Source: Paenibacillus tyrphae (GTDB lineage Bacteria; Bacillota; Bacilli; Paenibacillales; NBRC-103111). Taken from it: a stretch of 64,000 nucleotides of DNA. The stretch's first letter is position 1, and each line of letters opens with the position of its first letter. This document shows positions 28,519 to 37,640 of the stretch, one piece after another. The translations under genes were made by a program, and so were the position numbers. Where the stretch lies: contig NZ_JAMZAW010000018.1 of the NCBI RefSeq assembly GCF_024158745.1, positions 113,598 to 177,597 of the forward strand, read 5' to 3'. Under the pieces are notes generated by a model. That model did no database searches, was not told the origin of the DNA, and was given only the letters and a program-made list of their open reading frames with translations.

Positions 28519-29661
28519 TCACGGTTGGAACGGCTCTGGCCTGTCCGGCGTATGTCCGAAGTGGTAAAGGATCGCCTGAACGATCCGTTCGGACGCCTTT
28601 CCGTCACCGTAAGGATTGGCCGAGCGGCTCATTCTTTCATACAGCGCCTCATCGCTGAGCAGCGCCTTCGCCCGCTCGTAGACATGCTGTTCGTCCGTTC
28701 CCACCAGCTCCAACGTTCCGGCGTCAATGCCTTCCGGCCGCTCGGTCGTTTCACGCAGCACGAGCACCGGCACGCCGAACGAAGGAGCTTCCTCCTGCAT
28801 CCCTCCCGAATCGGTCAGGATCAGATGCGCGTGCCGGTAAAAGTTGTGGAATTCCAACACGTCGAACGGCTCGAGTAATTTGATCCGGTCATGCCCTCCG
28901 AGCATCTCGTGTGCCGGCTCCTTAACGGCCGGACTCGGATGCACCGGATACACGATGACAATATCTTCAAACTCGTCGACCAGCCTGCGCACGGCGCGGA
29001 AAATTTGACGATGGGGCTCGCCCTGCGACTCCCGGCGATGAGCGGTCATCAGCACGAGGCGCTTGCCCTTCGCCCAATCCAGCACCGGATGGGTGAACTG
29101 CTCCTGTACCGTATATTGAAACACATCCGTCACGCTGTTGCCAGTGACATAGATCGCGTTCTCGGGCTTATTTTCTTTGCGCAGGTTGCCGGCCGACCAA
29201 TTCGTCGGCGCAAAATGCATATCGGCCAGTACGCCCGTAAGCTGGCGGTTCATCTCTTCCGGGTACGGCGAAAGCTTGTTCCACGTGCGCAGCCCGGCTT
29301 CCACGTGCCCCACTTGAATCTGCTGCAGGAAAGCCGCATAGCTGGCGAGGAACGTCGTCAGCGTATCGCCGTGAACGAGAATGATGTCCGGCTTCTCTTC
29401 CTTGAACACGGGATCGAGTCCCTGCAGCACGCGAATGGTGATTTCGTTCAGCGTCTGGCGGTCCTTCATGACGTCCAGATCGTAATCGGGCTTGATTTTG
29501 AAAATATCGAGCACTTGATCGAGCATTTGGCGGTGCTGTGCCGTAACGCATACGAGCGATTCGATCTGCTCCGGATGCTTCTCCAGCTCTTTCACCAGCG
29601 GAGCCATCTTGATCGCTTCCGGTCTTGTCCCGAAAATCGTAATGACTTTAGTTTTTTTCAT
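28519..29661 (-). CDS. wecB: UDP-N-acetylglucosamine 2-epimerase (non-hydrolysing)
   Basis: A 380-residue epimerase converting UDP-GlcNAc to UDP-ManNAc, needed in Bacillota for the linkage unit of wall teichoic acids and for other ManNAc-containing wall polymers. The N-terminal TIFGTRPEAIKMAPLVKEL, the HVEAGLRTW motif and the C-terminal LTDSGGMQEEAPSFGVPVLVLR segment are diagnostic. The B. subtilis counterpart is mnaA. It lies between upp and the atp operon, an addition relative to the B. subtilis order. AAGGGGAAA precedes the ATG. Confidence 0.95.
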   Translation of the reverse strand: MKKTKVITIFGTRPEAIKMAPLVKELEKHPEQIESLVCVTAQHRQMLDQVLDIFKIKPDYDLDVMKDRQTLNEITIRVLQGLDPVFKEEKPDIILVHGDTLTTFLASYAAFLQQIQVGHVEAGLRTWNKLSPYPEEMNRQLTGVLADMHFAPTNWSAGNLRKENKPENAIYVTGNSVTDVFQYTVQEQFTHPVLDWAKGKRLVLMTAHRRESQGEPHRQIFRAVRRLVDEFEDIVIVYPVHPSPAVKEPAHEMLGGHDRIKLLEPFDVLEFHNFYRHAHLILTDSGGMQEEAPSFGVPVLVLRETTERPEGIDAGTLELVGTDEQHVYERAKALLSDEALYERMSRSANPYGDGKASERIVQAILYHFGHTPDRPEPFQP

Positions 29662-29689
29662 GCTTTGCGGTTTCCCCTTCCCGAAGACT

Positions 29690-30319
29690 TTATTTCGTTC
29701 CGAACAACCGGTCGCCCGCGTCTCCGAGCCCCGGCACGATATAGCCGTGGTCGTCCAAATAATCGTCGATAGCCGCTACGTAAATATCGACATCCGGATG
29801 CGCCTGCTGTACGGCTTGGACGCCTTCGGGAGCGGCGATCAGACACATCAGCTTAATCTGGGTACAGCTGCGCTTCTTGAGCGCCTCGATCGCCGCATTC
29901 GCCGAGCCTCCCGTGGCCAGCATCGGATCGATCACGATCAGCTCGCGCTCCGTGACGTCCGTCGGCAGCTTGGCGTAATATTCGACCGGCTCCAGCGTTT
30001 CCGGGTCCCGGTACAATCCGATGTGACCCACTTTAGCCGCCGGGACGAGCTTCAGGACGCCGTCCACCATGCCGAGCCCCGCTCTCAGAATCGGAATAAG
30101 CCCGAGCATCCGCCCGGAAATGACCCGGCCTTCCGCCGTGGTGACGGGCGTGCGCACCTCCACCTTCTCCAGCGGAATGTCTCTTGTAATTTCGTAGGCC
30201 ATCAGCGTGGCCACCTCGTCGACAAGCTCGCGAAAATCTTTCGTTGTCGTATTTTCGTCCCGTATGTACGTTAACTTATGTTGGATCAGCGGATGATCGC
30301 AAACAAATACTTTTCCCAT
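29690..30319 (-). CDS. upp: Uracil phosphoribosyltransferase
   Basis: A 209-residue salvage enzyme making UMP from uracil and PRPP. The PRPP-binding loop [20 protein letters not shown] and the C-terminal uracil-binding [15 protein letters not shown] are clear. It follows glyA as in B. subtilis, but a terminator and an extended -10 element in the 246-bp gap suggest its own promoter. Confidence 0.97.
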   Translation of the reverse strand: MGKVFVCDHPLIQHKLTYIRDENTTTKDFRELVDEVATLMAYEITRDIPLEKVEVRTPVTTAEGRVISGRMLGLIPILRAGLGMVDGVLKLVPAAKVGHIGLYRDPETLEPVEYYAKLPTDVTERELIVIDPMLATGGSANAAIEALKKRSCTQIKLMCLIAAPEGVQAVQQAHPDVDIYVAAIDDYLDDHGYIVPGLGDAGDRLFGTK

Positions 30320-30361
30320 GCCTTGCTCCCCCTACTAACGCTATGAAGCCAAACCTTGTCT

Positions 30362-30370
30362 ATTATACCA
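30362..30370 (-). promoter_or_regulatory. Extended -10 promoter element of upp
   Basis: On the minus strand TGGTATAAT reads as an extended -10 (TGnTATAAT), about 45 bp upstream of the upp ATG. No good -35 is found at 17 bp; TTGGGA occurs at 19 bp. Confidence 0.55.
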
Positions 30371-30512
30371 CAACTATAAGAAGTAATCCCAAATCGCGTG
30401 AAAAATATGCAGCTTCGTCAAAAATGATCCACGTGGAACAAATAAAATCGGCACGCGGTAAGGGCAGCAGGCCTGCCATTAGCCGGGAATCGACGCCCGA
30501 AGCGAACAACAC

Positions 30513-30553
30513 AAAAGAACCGGTCCCTTCCCAAGGAAAGGTCCGATTCTTTT
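30513..30553 (-). terminator. Intrinsic terminator downstream of glyA
   Basis: On the minus strand AAAAGAATCGGACCTTTCC pairs with GAAGGGACCGGTTCTTTT, followed by GTGTTG. Mismatches are few. It lies about 10 bp after the glyA stop. Confidence 0.8.
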
Positions 30554-30565
30554 GCAAAAAGCGAA

Positions 30566-31813
30566 TTAGTATTGAAGCCCCGAATAAAGCGGGAACTGTG
30601 CCGTCAAGTCTTTGACCATCCCACGCACTTTGTCGTGGACCGACGCGTCGGACGGATTTTTCAGGGTCAGGGAGACGATCTTCGCGATCGTTTTCATCGC
30701 TTCTTCGTTCATGCCGCGGGACGTTGCCGCCGGTGTGCCCAGACGGATGCCGCTCGTCACGAACGGGCTGGTCGGATCGTACGGGATCGCATTTTTGTTA
30801 ACGGTAACGCCGACTTCATCAAGCAGATGCTCGGCTTCTTTACCCGTAATGTTCAAGCTGCGCAGGTCGATGAGCATCAAGTGGTTGTCCGTACCGCCGG
30901 ACACGATGTTGATGCCTTCGGCCGACAAAGCTTCGGCCAACGCTTTGGCGTTGTTGATAACGTTTTGCGCGTACGTCTTGAACTCCGGCTGGAGCGCTTC
31001 GCCGAATGCTACGGCTTTCGCTGCGATGATGTGCATCAGCGGACCGCCTTGCGTGCCCGGGAAGACCGCTTTATCGATTGCCGCCGCCCAAGGCTTGCGG
31101 CACAAAATCAAACCGCCACGCGGACCGCGAAGCGTTTTGTGCGTCGTCGTCGTGACGAAGTGCGCATGCGGCACCGGATTCGGATGCAGGCCTGCTGCGA
31201 CCAGACCCGCGATATGCGCCATGTCCACCATGAAAAGCGCACCGACGTCTTCGGCGATTTTGCCGAGCGCTTCAAAGTCGATCGTACGCGAGTACGCGCT
31301 TGCGCCAGCCACGATCAGGCGAGGCCTATGCTTGAATGCCGCTTTGCGAACGTCGTCGTAATCGATGCGGGCATCTTTCTCGGATACGCCATACTCGACG
31401 AAATTGTACAGAATGCCGGACGCATTCACCGGGCTGCCGTGCGTCAAGTGACCGCCGTGGGACAAGTTCATGCCAAGAATTGTATCGCCAGGCTTCACCG
31501 CGGCAAGATAGACGGCCATGTTCGCCTGCGCGCCCGAGTGAGGCTGTACGTTCGCATGCTCGGCACCGAACAATTCTTTCGCGCGGTCGCGGGCGATGTC
31601 CTCTACGATGTCGACGTATTCGCAACCGCCGTAGTAGCGCTTATGCGGATAGCCTTCGGCGTATTTATTGGTCAGTACCGTACCCATCGCTTCAAGCACG
31701 GCTTGGCTGACAAAGTTTTCGGAAGCGATCAGCTCGATTTTGTCGCGTTGACGGCCGAGCTCCAAGTTCATCGCCTCAACGATTTTCGGGTCCTGTTTGC
31801 GCAAATGTTCCAT
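30566..31813 (-). CDS. glyA: Serine hydroxymethyltransferase
   Basis: A 415-residue PLP enzyme interconverting serine and glycine with transfer of a one-carbon unit to tetrahydrofolate. The PLP lysine is in [15 protein letters not shown], and [18 protein letters not shown] is the conserved substrate region. It follows ywlG by 38 bp in a probable rpiB-ywlG-glyA unit behind a ZTP riboswitch, which makes sense because ZTP signals low 10-formyl-tetrahydrofolate. Confidence 0.98.
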   Translation of the reverse strand: MEHLRKQDPKIVEAMNLELGRQRDKIELIASENFVSQAVLEAMGTVLTNKYAEGYPHKRYYGGCEYVDIVEDIARDRAKELFGAEHANVQPHSGAQANMAVYLAAVKPGDTILGMNLSHGGHLTHGSPVNASGILYNFVEYGVSEKDARIDYDDVRKAAFKHRPRLIVAGASAYSRTIDFEALGKIAEDVGALFMVDMAHIAGLVAAGLHPNPVPHAHFVTTTTHKTLRGPRGGLILCRKPWAAAIDKAVFPGTQGGPLMHIIAAKAVAFGEALQPEFKTYAQNVINNAKALAEALSAEGINIVSGGTDNHLMLIDLRSLNITGKEAEHLLDEVGVTVNKNAIPYDPTSPFVTSGIRLGTPAATSRGMNEEAMKTIAKIVSLTLKNPSDASVHDKVRGMVKDLTAQFPLYSGLQY

Positions 31814-31851
31814 AATGAATAAGTCCTCCTCATAGTTAAAATGATTTATGG

Positions 31852-32481
31852 TTATTGTGACTGTTCATCGCAGCTTTCTTCTCCGCGAGGCGGCTCTGCC
31901 GTATAGACGGCACGGGCTCCGCCGATCAGCTTCGGGCGGGTAACCGCCATCAGTACGGGCGCCTCGCCGATCTGCCGGATCGACGGCCGGACCGGAACGG
32001 CTACGCGCTTCAAGTGCATCCCGATCAACGTGCCTCCGATATCGATGCCGGCATGTGCCACCACGGTCTCTACGACGACGGCGTCGGCCAGCTTCCGGTA
32101 GGCATAAGAGGCCATGGAGCCGCCGGCTTTCGGTACCGGAATGACGCTTACCTGCTCCAAGCCGTACCGCCGCATCGCTTCCCGCTCCATCACAAGCGCC
32201 CGGTTCAAATGCTCGCAGCATTGATAAACCGGGAAGAAACCAGCTTCTGCCCTCACGGCTTCCACCGCTTCATAGATCTCCCTGGCGACCGCTTCGCTGC
32301 CCCCGGTGCCGATATGGCGGCCGAGCACTTCGCTCGTGCTCGTCCCGATCACGATGAGCTGGCCCGGCTCGATTTTCCCGGCCTGAACCAGCTCCCGGAC
32401 GATCGTTTCGACTTGCGTACGGACGGCCGAGACTGGCGAATCCGCTTCCTTCCGGCTGTTAACGTTCGGCTGTTCGGTCAT
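31852..32481 (-). CDS. ywlG: TIGR01440/DUF436 family protein YwlG
   Basis: A 209-residue protein of the YwlG family with unknown function. Recognisable parts are [39 protein letters not shown] and [18 protein letters not shown]. The conserved position between rpiB and glyA matches B. subtilis. I use the ATG at 32481 (MTEQPNVNS), preceded by AGAGGGTGAG. The C-terminus is short and acidic. Confidence 0.9.
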   Translation of the reverse strand: MTEQPNVNSRKEADSPVSAVRTQVETIVRELVQAGKIEPGQLIVIGTSTSEVLGRHIGTGGSEAVAREIYEAVEAVRAEAGFFPVYQCCEHLNRALVMEREAMRRYGLEQVSVIPVPKAGGSMASYAYRKLADAVVVETVVAHAGIDIGGTLIGMHLKRVAVPVRPSIRQIGEAPVLMAVTRPKLIGGARAVYTAEPPRGEESCDEQSQ

Positions 32482-32515
32482 CGATCTCACCCTCTTTTCC
32501 TGCCATGCGGCAAAT

Positions 32516-32974
32516 TTAAGGATGTACGGCGAACTTATCTTCGAGCGCCTTGACCTTGTTTACCCGATTCCGATGGCGTTCGCCTTCCGAAAACTCGGTT
32601 TCGAGCCAGATCTTAACGATTTCCTGCGCAACCCCCGGGCCGATAACCCGCTCGCCCAGCGCGAGCACGTTCGAATCGTTATGCTCCCGCGTCGCTTTGG
32701 CGGAAAATAAATCGTGCACGAGCGCGCAGCGGATACCCGGCACCTTGTTGGCCGCGATGGTCATGCCGATGCCCGTCCCGCAGATAAGAATGCCTTTGTC
32801 CGCATCACCCGCCGCCACTTTCTCGCATACAGCCAGCGCATAATCCGGGTAATCGACGGAATCGGCACAGCTGCAGCCATAATCTTGAACCTCGTGTCCC
32901 AACGATTCGATCAGAGGCTTCAGCTCGTCCTTCAGCCGGTACCCCGCATGATCCGCACCCATTGCAATTTTCAT
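32516..32974 (-). CDS. rpiB: Ribose-5-phosphate isomerase B
   Basis: A 152-residue RpiB/LacAB-family sugar-phosphate isomerase linking ribulose-5-phosphate with ribose-5-phosphate, the PRPP precursor. AMGADHAGYRLK, the catalytic-cysteine segment ILICGTGIGMTIAANK and REHNDSNVLALGERV are diagnostic. It is the first gene after the ZTP riboswitch. The start is ATG at 32974 with GAGGAGGCG upstream. Confidence 0.95.
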   Translation of the reverse strand: MKIAMGADHAGYRLKDELKPLIESLGHEVQDYGCSCADSVDYPDYALAVCEKVAAGDADKGILICGTGIGMTIAANKVPGIRCALVHDLFSAKATREHNDSNVLALGERVIGPGVAQEIVKIWLETEFSEGERHRNRVNKVKALEDKFAVHP

Positions 32975-33039
32975 TTTCGTGAATTCGCCTCCTCGCTAAT
33001 GTCGATTTCATTATAACCCAAAACCGCGACAAAAACGAA

Positions 33040-33080
33040 AAAAGAGCATGACGCATGCGTGTACGCTTGCGATGCTCTTT
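33040..33080 (-). terminator. Terminator hairpin of the ZTP riboswitch
   Basis: On the minus strand AAGAGCATCGCAAGCG pairs with CGCATGCGTCATGCTCTT (two bulged bases), followed by TTTTCGTTTTTG. It starts at the last base of the aptamer and ends about 65 bp before rpiB, so it is the expression platform. Confidence 0.85.
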
Positions 33081-33153
33081 GCCCAGGCGACCGGCCGTAT
33101 GTCCCGATGCTCCACTGTGGTTGCCCCCACTCGTCGCCAGTTACATCGGGATT
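33081..33153 (-). ncRNA. ZTP (pfl-motif) riboswitch upstream of rpiB-ywlG-glyA
   Basis: On the minus strand an 8-bp P1 (TCCCGATG with CATCGGGA; 33144-33151 and 33102-33109) encloses ACTGGCGA, the stem GTGG/CCAC and TGGAGC. After P1 comes CGG...CCGGTCGCCTGGGC, the strongly conserved 3' half that forms the pseudoknot with the ACTGGCG segment. This matches the pfl motif, which binds ZTP/ZMP and usually turns genes on when 10-formyl-tetrahydrofolate is scarce. It is followed by a terminator and preceded by a strong promoter. Overlapping open frames here are not genes. Confidence 0.94.
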
Positions 33154-33170
33154 CCTTCATGTATACGTTC

Positions 33171-33199
33171 ATCATATCCGATTCTGCGCCCGGTGTAAA
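33171..33199 (-). promoter_or_regulatory. Sigma-A promoter of the ZTP riboswitch operon
   Basis: On the minus strand TTTACA (33194-33199) and TATGAT (33171-33176) are separated by 17 bp. Transcription would start about 10 nt before the riboswitch P1. Confidence 0.85.
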
Positions 33200-33235
33200 G
33201 CCTATCTTGCTGCCTGAGCGGTAGTACAAGCGGCT

Positions 33236-33820
33236 TCAGCGGGCTTCTTTCAGCTTGGCCGCGAGCTTGATTAGACAGACGTGAATTTCGGTCGCACAGC
33301 TCTCGTACTGCTGCAGCGAGCCGCCGAACGGATCGGCGATGTCCGGAGTAGGCAGTTTCCGCTGCAGCGTTACAATACGTGACCGCTCTTCGTCCGTCAC
33401 CGGCTTCGCCAGCGCTTGCTTCAGCTGGATATCGGTCATCAACTTTTCGACTTCAGCGATTTTTGCCGCGGCTGCCGAATCAGCTTCCACGTATTCCTTT
33501 AAGGTATGAATCTTGTCCACGGCGTCCGGAAACCGTTGAATCGTATATCTTTTGTGCGAGGAAGTCATCGTCAAGATCAAATCCGCCCACTCGACCGTCG
33601 ATTGCGAAAGAGCTGCGGAACGCTGAGGCCCTGTGCCGCCGTTTGATTTCAACACAGTCGCTGCGTGCTCGGAGATCGGAGTCCCGTCATGGGCGGCTAC
33701 CCCGGCGGAACGCACCTCAATCCCCGCCAGCCCCTCGTCCGCCAGTATTTTTCGCATCAATCCTTCCGCCATCGGACTGCGGCAAGTATTGCCGGTACAA
33801 ACGAACAAGATCCGGTTCAT
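33236..33820 (-). CDS. ywlE: Low-molecular-weight protein arginine phosphatase YwlE-like
   Basis: A 194-residue LMW phosphatase. The P-loop is FVCTGNTCRSPMAEG and the general-acid loop is IADPFGG. A threonine in the P-loop (CTGNTCRS) is the residue linked to phospho-arginine preference in B. subtilis YwlE, where it opposes the McsB kinase. The protein is about 40 residues longer than B. subtilis YwlE, through an insert of roughly residues 95-145 (SAAAAKIAEVEKLMTDIQLK...). Position between mntP and rpiB matches B. subtilis. Confidence 0.9.
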   Translation of the reverse strand: MNRILFVCTGNTCRSPMAEGLMRKILADEGLAGIEVRSAGVAAHDGTPISEHAATVLKSNGGTGPQRSAALSQSTVEWADLILTMTSSHKRYTIQRFPDAVDKIHTLKEYVEADSAAAAKIAEVEKLMTDIQLKQALAKPVTDEERSRIVTLQRKLPTPDIADPFGGSLQQYESCATEIHVCLIKLAAKLKEAR

Positions 33821-33921
33821 CGCATTCTCCCCTCTTTCATCTCGAAATTGGTTCTCCCCTATATATTACCTCAAAACCACCGGATTTACCTCAAAACCGC
33901 CCAAGGGCGGATGCGGATCGG

Positions 33922-34485
33922 TCACAACAAAAATCGAATGCCGAACGCAAGCAGGATGACGCCGCCCAGCGCTTCGCCATACTCTCCCACCCATTCGCCG
34001 ACCCTTCGCCCGAGCACCAGCCCGGCGACCGACATGAGTCCGCCTGCCGTGCCGAACATGAGAACGGTCATGATGACATCCCCCGCGAACATCCCGAGCG
34101 AAACGCCGACGGAGAACGAATCGATACTGACGCTGAGCGAAAACAGCATAAGCCCCCAAAAGGATCGGTGATCGTACGTCGGGGACTCTTCCGCACGCAA
34201 GGAGCTGTAAACCATGTGCGCTCCGAGCAGCAGCAGGAGGACGCCTCCGCAGATCGTGGCGACTTTGCCGATCAGCGAGCTGATATAGCCGCCCGTCCAC
34301 ATTCCCGCGAGCGGCATCACTATGTGGAATAGGGCGGTTACGATGCTGATTTTGGCAATATCGAGCTTGCGGATGCCCCGCATGCCGATCCCGAGCCCCA
34401 GTGATAACGCATCCAAACCGAGGGCCAGCGCCATAAGCCCGATGGAAATGAATTGTCCCCACAGCAGCGGCGATGCCAGATCCAT
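33922..34485 (-). CDS. mntP: Putative manganese efflux pump MntP
   Basis: A 187-residue, six-helix membrane protein. The two related halves each carry the acidic motif of the family (LGLDALSLGLGIG and SIDSFSVGVSLG). MntP exports Mn2+. It corresponds to B. subtilis YwlD in the same place. GGGGTAGGGGAAGC selects the ATG at 34485; the open frame reaches 34626 but the extra residues are not membrane-like. No yybP-ykoY riboswitch is visible upstream. Confidence 0.9.
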   Translation of the reverse strand: MDLASPLLWGQFISIGLMALALGLDALSLGLGIGMRGIRKLDIAKISIVTALFHIVMPLAGMWTGGYISSLIGKVATICGGVLLLLLGAHMVYSSLRAEESPTYDHRSFWGLMLFSLSVSIDSFSVGVSLGMFAGDVIMTVLMFGTAGGLMSVAGLVLGRRVGEWVGEYGEALGGVILLAFGIRFLL

Positions 34486-34642
34486 GCTTCCCCTACCCCC
34501 TGTCCTCTTCTTAACCAACATATGCGGACAAGAGGGTAAACATGAATTCCATAATATGCCACAAAATAGACGAATCTGTAGAAGGCGAGTGAGTCCCATG
34601 GGTGGGGCACACGGGGCGGAAGACACGAAGCTGAATAAATAG

Positions 34643-35704
34643 CTACACCGTTAAAATGCGACCTCCGGCAGCTTTGCGCAGCCTGTTCATGATCGCGGCC
34701 CCGAGGCCTTCTTCGGGGCAAGCTTCGGCAGCGATGAAGCCGATCCCGGCTTCGTCGAACTCGCGTAGTGCCGCGTACAGCCCATGGGCGACCGTTTCCA
34801 GGGCGTCCAAGCGGCCGCACGGCACGACATGGTCCGCGCGGAAGCGGTCCGCGTGCTCTGCGTAGGTCAATACGCCGGTGCGCTCGCCCCGCGCCCGGGC
34901 TTCGTCCAGCTCACGCTGCATGCAGGCATGCACCAGTTCGTCCGATGCGCCCTGCACAAGCACCATCGTCCCCCGCGGAGCGTAGTGCGCATATTTCATG
35001 CCCGGTGCGCGCGGAGTGTCGGGCTCGCGGTGCTCCGCCTGCGGCTCGATCACGGGAATGCCCAGCAGCGCTTCGCGAAGCTGGCCCGCCGTAACCCCGC
35101 CGGGCCGCAAAATATAAAGCGCATCGCCCGCAAATTCCACCACGGTCGATTCCAGACCAACCCCGGCTTCTCCTCCGTCGACGATTCCTGCTATGCGGCC
35201 CGCAAGATCACCCAGCACATGCGAGGCGTTCGTCGGGCTCGGACGTCCGGAGCGGTTCGCGCTCGGCGCAGCGACCGGGCAGCCGGAGGCCGCGATCAGC
35301 GCGAGCGCGACAGGATGGCCCGGCATGCGCAGCCCGACTGTCGAAAGTCCCGCCGTGACGAGCGGAGACAGCGCACCCGGCTTGACCGGCAGCACGACGG
35401 TCAGCGGGCCCGGCCAGAAGGCGTCCAGTAAACGCAAAACGGCCTCCTCCGGCGGAGCGACGAGCTCCTCCAGCTGAGACCTGTCCGCGATATGCACGAT
35501 CAGCGGGTTATCCGACGGCCTGCCCTTGGCTGCGAAAATGTCCGCAACGGCCTCCGTGTTCCGCGCGTCCGCCCCGAGGCCGTACACCGTCTCGGTCGGA
35601 AACGCGACCGTCCGTCCTTCCCGCAGCAGCGCGGCTGCTTCGAGCAATGCTTCCCGGGAAGGGGCTTCCGCGCTCACTTTCCACACCTTTGTTTCCGTCG
35701 TCAT
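34643..35704 (-). CDS. ywlC: L-threonylcarbamoyladenylate synthase (Sua5/YwlC)
   Basis: A 353-residue enzyme making threonylcarbamoyl-AMP for the t6A37 modification of ANN-decoding tRNAs. The N-terminal YrdC-like domain has TVAFPTETVYGLGADA and KGRPSDNPLIVHIA, and the C-terminal Sua5 domain starts around residue 235 (PRAPGMKYAHYAPRGTM). This two-domain form equals B. subtilis YwlC. Partners would be TsaB, TsaD and TsaE encoded elsewhere. Confidence 0.95.
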   Translation of the reverse strand: MTTETKVWKVSAEAPSREALLEAAALLREGRTVAFPTETVYGLGADARNTEAVADIFAAKGRPSDNPLIVHIADRSQLEELVAPPEEAVLRLLDAFWPGPLTVVLPVKPGALSPLVTAGLSTVGLRMPGHPVALALIAASGCPVAAPSANRSGRPSPTNASHVLGDLAGRIAGIVDGGEAGVGLESTVVEFAGDALYILRPGGVTAGQLREALLGIPVIEPQAEHREPDTPRAPGMKYAHYAPRGTMVLVQGASDELVHACMQRELDEARARGERTGVLTYAEHADRFRADHVVPCGRLDALETVAHGLYAALREFDEAGIGFIAAEACPEEGLGAAIMNRLRKAAGGRILTV

Positions 35705-35752
35705 GTTCGTTATCTTCCTTTCCTGACAGACCGGCCCGGACGGGCCGCCGCA

Positions 35753-36586
35753 TCAGGCAAACCACGAGCCGACTTTGTTCATGAGATCCCATATGAGGAA
35801 GCGTACTTCCGGCTGCGGGGCTTCCACCGGGGCCTCGGGTTGAGCTTTCGATAGAACGGATGCTTTGCCGCTATCGGCCGCTTTACCGTTCCAGACCTTG
35901 GCGTCGCCTTCGGCGCTTCCCTTTTTACTCTCCGGCTGACTTTTCTTCCCCGCTTCGGCAGCGCCCCGTTTTGAAGCCGAGGCATTTTCGCTTGGAGCCG
36001 ATCCGCCATTTTCCGCAGACTCTTCCGCAGCGGCGGCATACGCCGTGTTGTTCTTTTTCACGACACCCGTGTCTGCAAAGCATAAAGGGGGGAACAGCAC
36101 GCACCACCAGTTCTGCCCTTCGGCGGCGCCGATGGCGATGCGCAGGGCTTCGTAATCTCCTGCGGGATACACTTCGTTGTTATATATTTTAGCCGGGAAT
36201 GGGACCATTCCCAATTCCACGCGATACGTATAGTCAAAACCGTTCTTGCGCAGCGTCTCGCCGACGAGCTTATCTAGCTCGGGCAGATGATCGCGCAAGG
36301 TTTGGCGGGCCGCTTCGATGCCTTGAGGCTCGGTCGCCCAGCTTTTCATCTGCTCCATGACGGCGTCGCGCACTTCGCGCTTTACCCATTGATCGGCCGG
36401 AGCGTCGGAGTTGGCCAAAATGCGCAGACGGATCGCTTCCTTCGGAATCGAGCTTCCCGCTTCCGTTTCTCGCTCCGCCGCGGTGACCAGCATCGCATTG
36501 GAACGGTTCGTTTCCCAGCACGCCAGCATCACCATAAGAGCAAAAACCAAGTACGCATATCGTTTCCACGCAAACCGTTTGACCAT
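35753..36586 (-). CDS. spoIIR: Stage II sporulation protein R
   Basis: A 277-residue secreted forespore signalling protein. An N-terminal signal/anchor (about residues 8-30) is followed by the SpoIIR domain (IPKEAIRLRILANSDAPADQWVKREVRDAV...; quoted only in part) with the conserved FPAKIYNNEVYPAGDYEAL and WWCVLFPPLCF. SpoIIR activates SpoIIGA, which processes pro-sigma-E in the mother cell. Residues about 190-255 form a low-complexity insert rich in Ala, Ser, Lys and Glu before a short C-terminal VRFLIWDLMNKVGSW. I use the ATG at 36586; the ATG at 36616 would be almost at the predicted transcript start. Confidence 0.93.
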   Translation of the reverse strand: MVKRFAWKRYAYLVFALMVMLACWETNRSNAMLVTAAERETEAGSSIPKEAIRLRILANSDAPADQWVKREVRDAVMEQMKSWATEPQGIEAARQTLRDHLPELDKLVGETLRKNGFDYTYRVELGMVPFPAKIYNNEVYPAGDYEALRIAIGAAEGQNWWCVLFPPLCFADTGVVKKNNTAYAAAAEESAENGGSAPSENASASKRGAAEAGKKSQPESKKGSAEGDAKVWNGKAADSGKASVLSKAQPEAPVEAPQPEVRFLIWDLMNKVGSWFA

Positions 36587-36627
36587 CTCCGAACAGCCCC
36601 TCTCGAACTCTAGCATCTCTAGTTGTC

Positions 36628-36656
36628 AGTATGCTCGGGTCTGAGAGAGTTTATAC
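36628..36656 (-). promoter_or_regulatory. Putative sigma-F promoter of spoIIR
   Basis: On the minus strand GTATA (36652-36656) and GAGCATACT (36628-36636) are separated by 15 bp, close to the sigma-F consensus apart from the second and fourth -10 bases. spoIIR is sigma-F-controlled in B. subtilis. Confidence 0.5.
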
Positions 36657-36722
36657 TCGGCCGGAGAATAAAGTTCCGTGTGCTCCGCTTGTCTAGCGGT
36701 TGCGGGTCGCCTGTCCTCAGGC

Positions 36723-37640
36723 TTAATCCTTACTACGATAAGCGATCACATGCCGGTCGATCCCGGCCAAGTCCGGTACGATCCGCACCTCGTCCCAATG
36801 GGCCGCCTGCTCCAGCAAACGACGCACCTCGTCCGCCTGCCCTTGGCCGACCTCGAAGCCGACCAGCGCGGGCAGCGCCGGCAGCTCGCCCAGCTGCGCC
36901 GTCAGGCGGCGGTACGGCTCCAGCCCGTCCGCTCCGCCGTACAGCGCCGTCCGCGGCTCGAACAGCCGCACCTCCGGCTGCAGCCCCGCCTCATCCGCCT
37001 CCGGAATGTACGGCGGATTGGACACCACCAGATCGAGCCGCTCGCCGCGCTCGATCCACGGGCCGAGCAGGTCCCCTTCCACGAAGGCGACCCGCTCGGC
37101 CACCCCATTGCGCTCGGCGTTCGCTCGCGCCACCGCCAGCGCGTCCGGCGCGATGTCCGACGCCGTCACGCGCCACAAAGGGCACTGCACCGCGAGGCTC
37201 ACCGCGATCGCGCCGCTGCCGGTGCCGACGTCTGCGACCGTCGGCGAAGCCACACCCCCGGCGCCCGGCCCGCCCGCGGCCCCGCCGAAGATTTGCCGCC
37301 CGAGCCGGACCACCTGCTCGACCAGCAGCTCCGTCTCCGGCCGCGGGATGAGCACCGCCGGCGTTATCGTGAAGGGGAGCCCGTAGAACTCCTGCTCCCC
37401 GATGATGTACTGCACCGGCTCGCCGCTCGCCTTGCGCTCCAGCAGCCGCTGCCAGTCCGCCTCCCGCTCCCGCGGGAACGGCTCCGGCCAGCGCAGCAGA
37501 AGCCCGCTGCGGCTCTCGCCCAGCAGGTGCTCCAGCAACCGGCCGGCATTGGCCTCCGGCTCCCGCACCCCATGCTGCCGCAAAAAAGAAGAAGCCTCGG
37601 CATAGGCTTCACGTATCGTTATCCGCCGCTCGTCACGCAC
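36723..37640 (-). CDS. prmC: Peptide chain release factor N5-glutamine methyltransferase PrmC
   Basis: A 305-residue SAM-dependent methyltransferase that modifies the GGQ glutamine of release factors. The N-terminal helical domain is followed by a Rossmann fold with [16 protein letters not shown] and the catalytic [13 protein letters not shown]. It overlaps the prfA stop by 8 bp, so enzyme and substrate are co-expressed. The gene is unusually GC-rich for the window. Confidence 0.96.
   Translation of the reverse strand: MRDERRITIREAYAEASSFLRQHGVREPEANAGRLLEHLLGESRSGLLLRWPEPFPREREADWQRLLERKASGEPVQYIIGEQEFYGLPFTITPAVLIPRPETELLVEQVVRLGRQIFGGAAGGPGAGGVASPTVADVGTGSGAIAVSLAVQCPLWRVTASDIAPDALAVARANAERNGVAERVAFVEGDLLGPWIERGERLDLVVSNPPYIPEADEAGLQPEVRLFEPRTALYGGADGLEPYRRLTAQLGELPALPALVGFEVGQGQADEVRRLLEQAAHWDEVRIVPDLAGIDRHVIAYRSKD

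Noticed and set aside
33011..33229. 72-codon minus-strand frame before rpiB
   Set aside because: It coincides with the promoter, ZTP aptamer and terminator.
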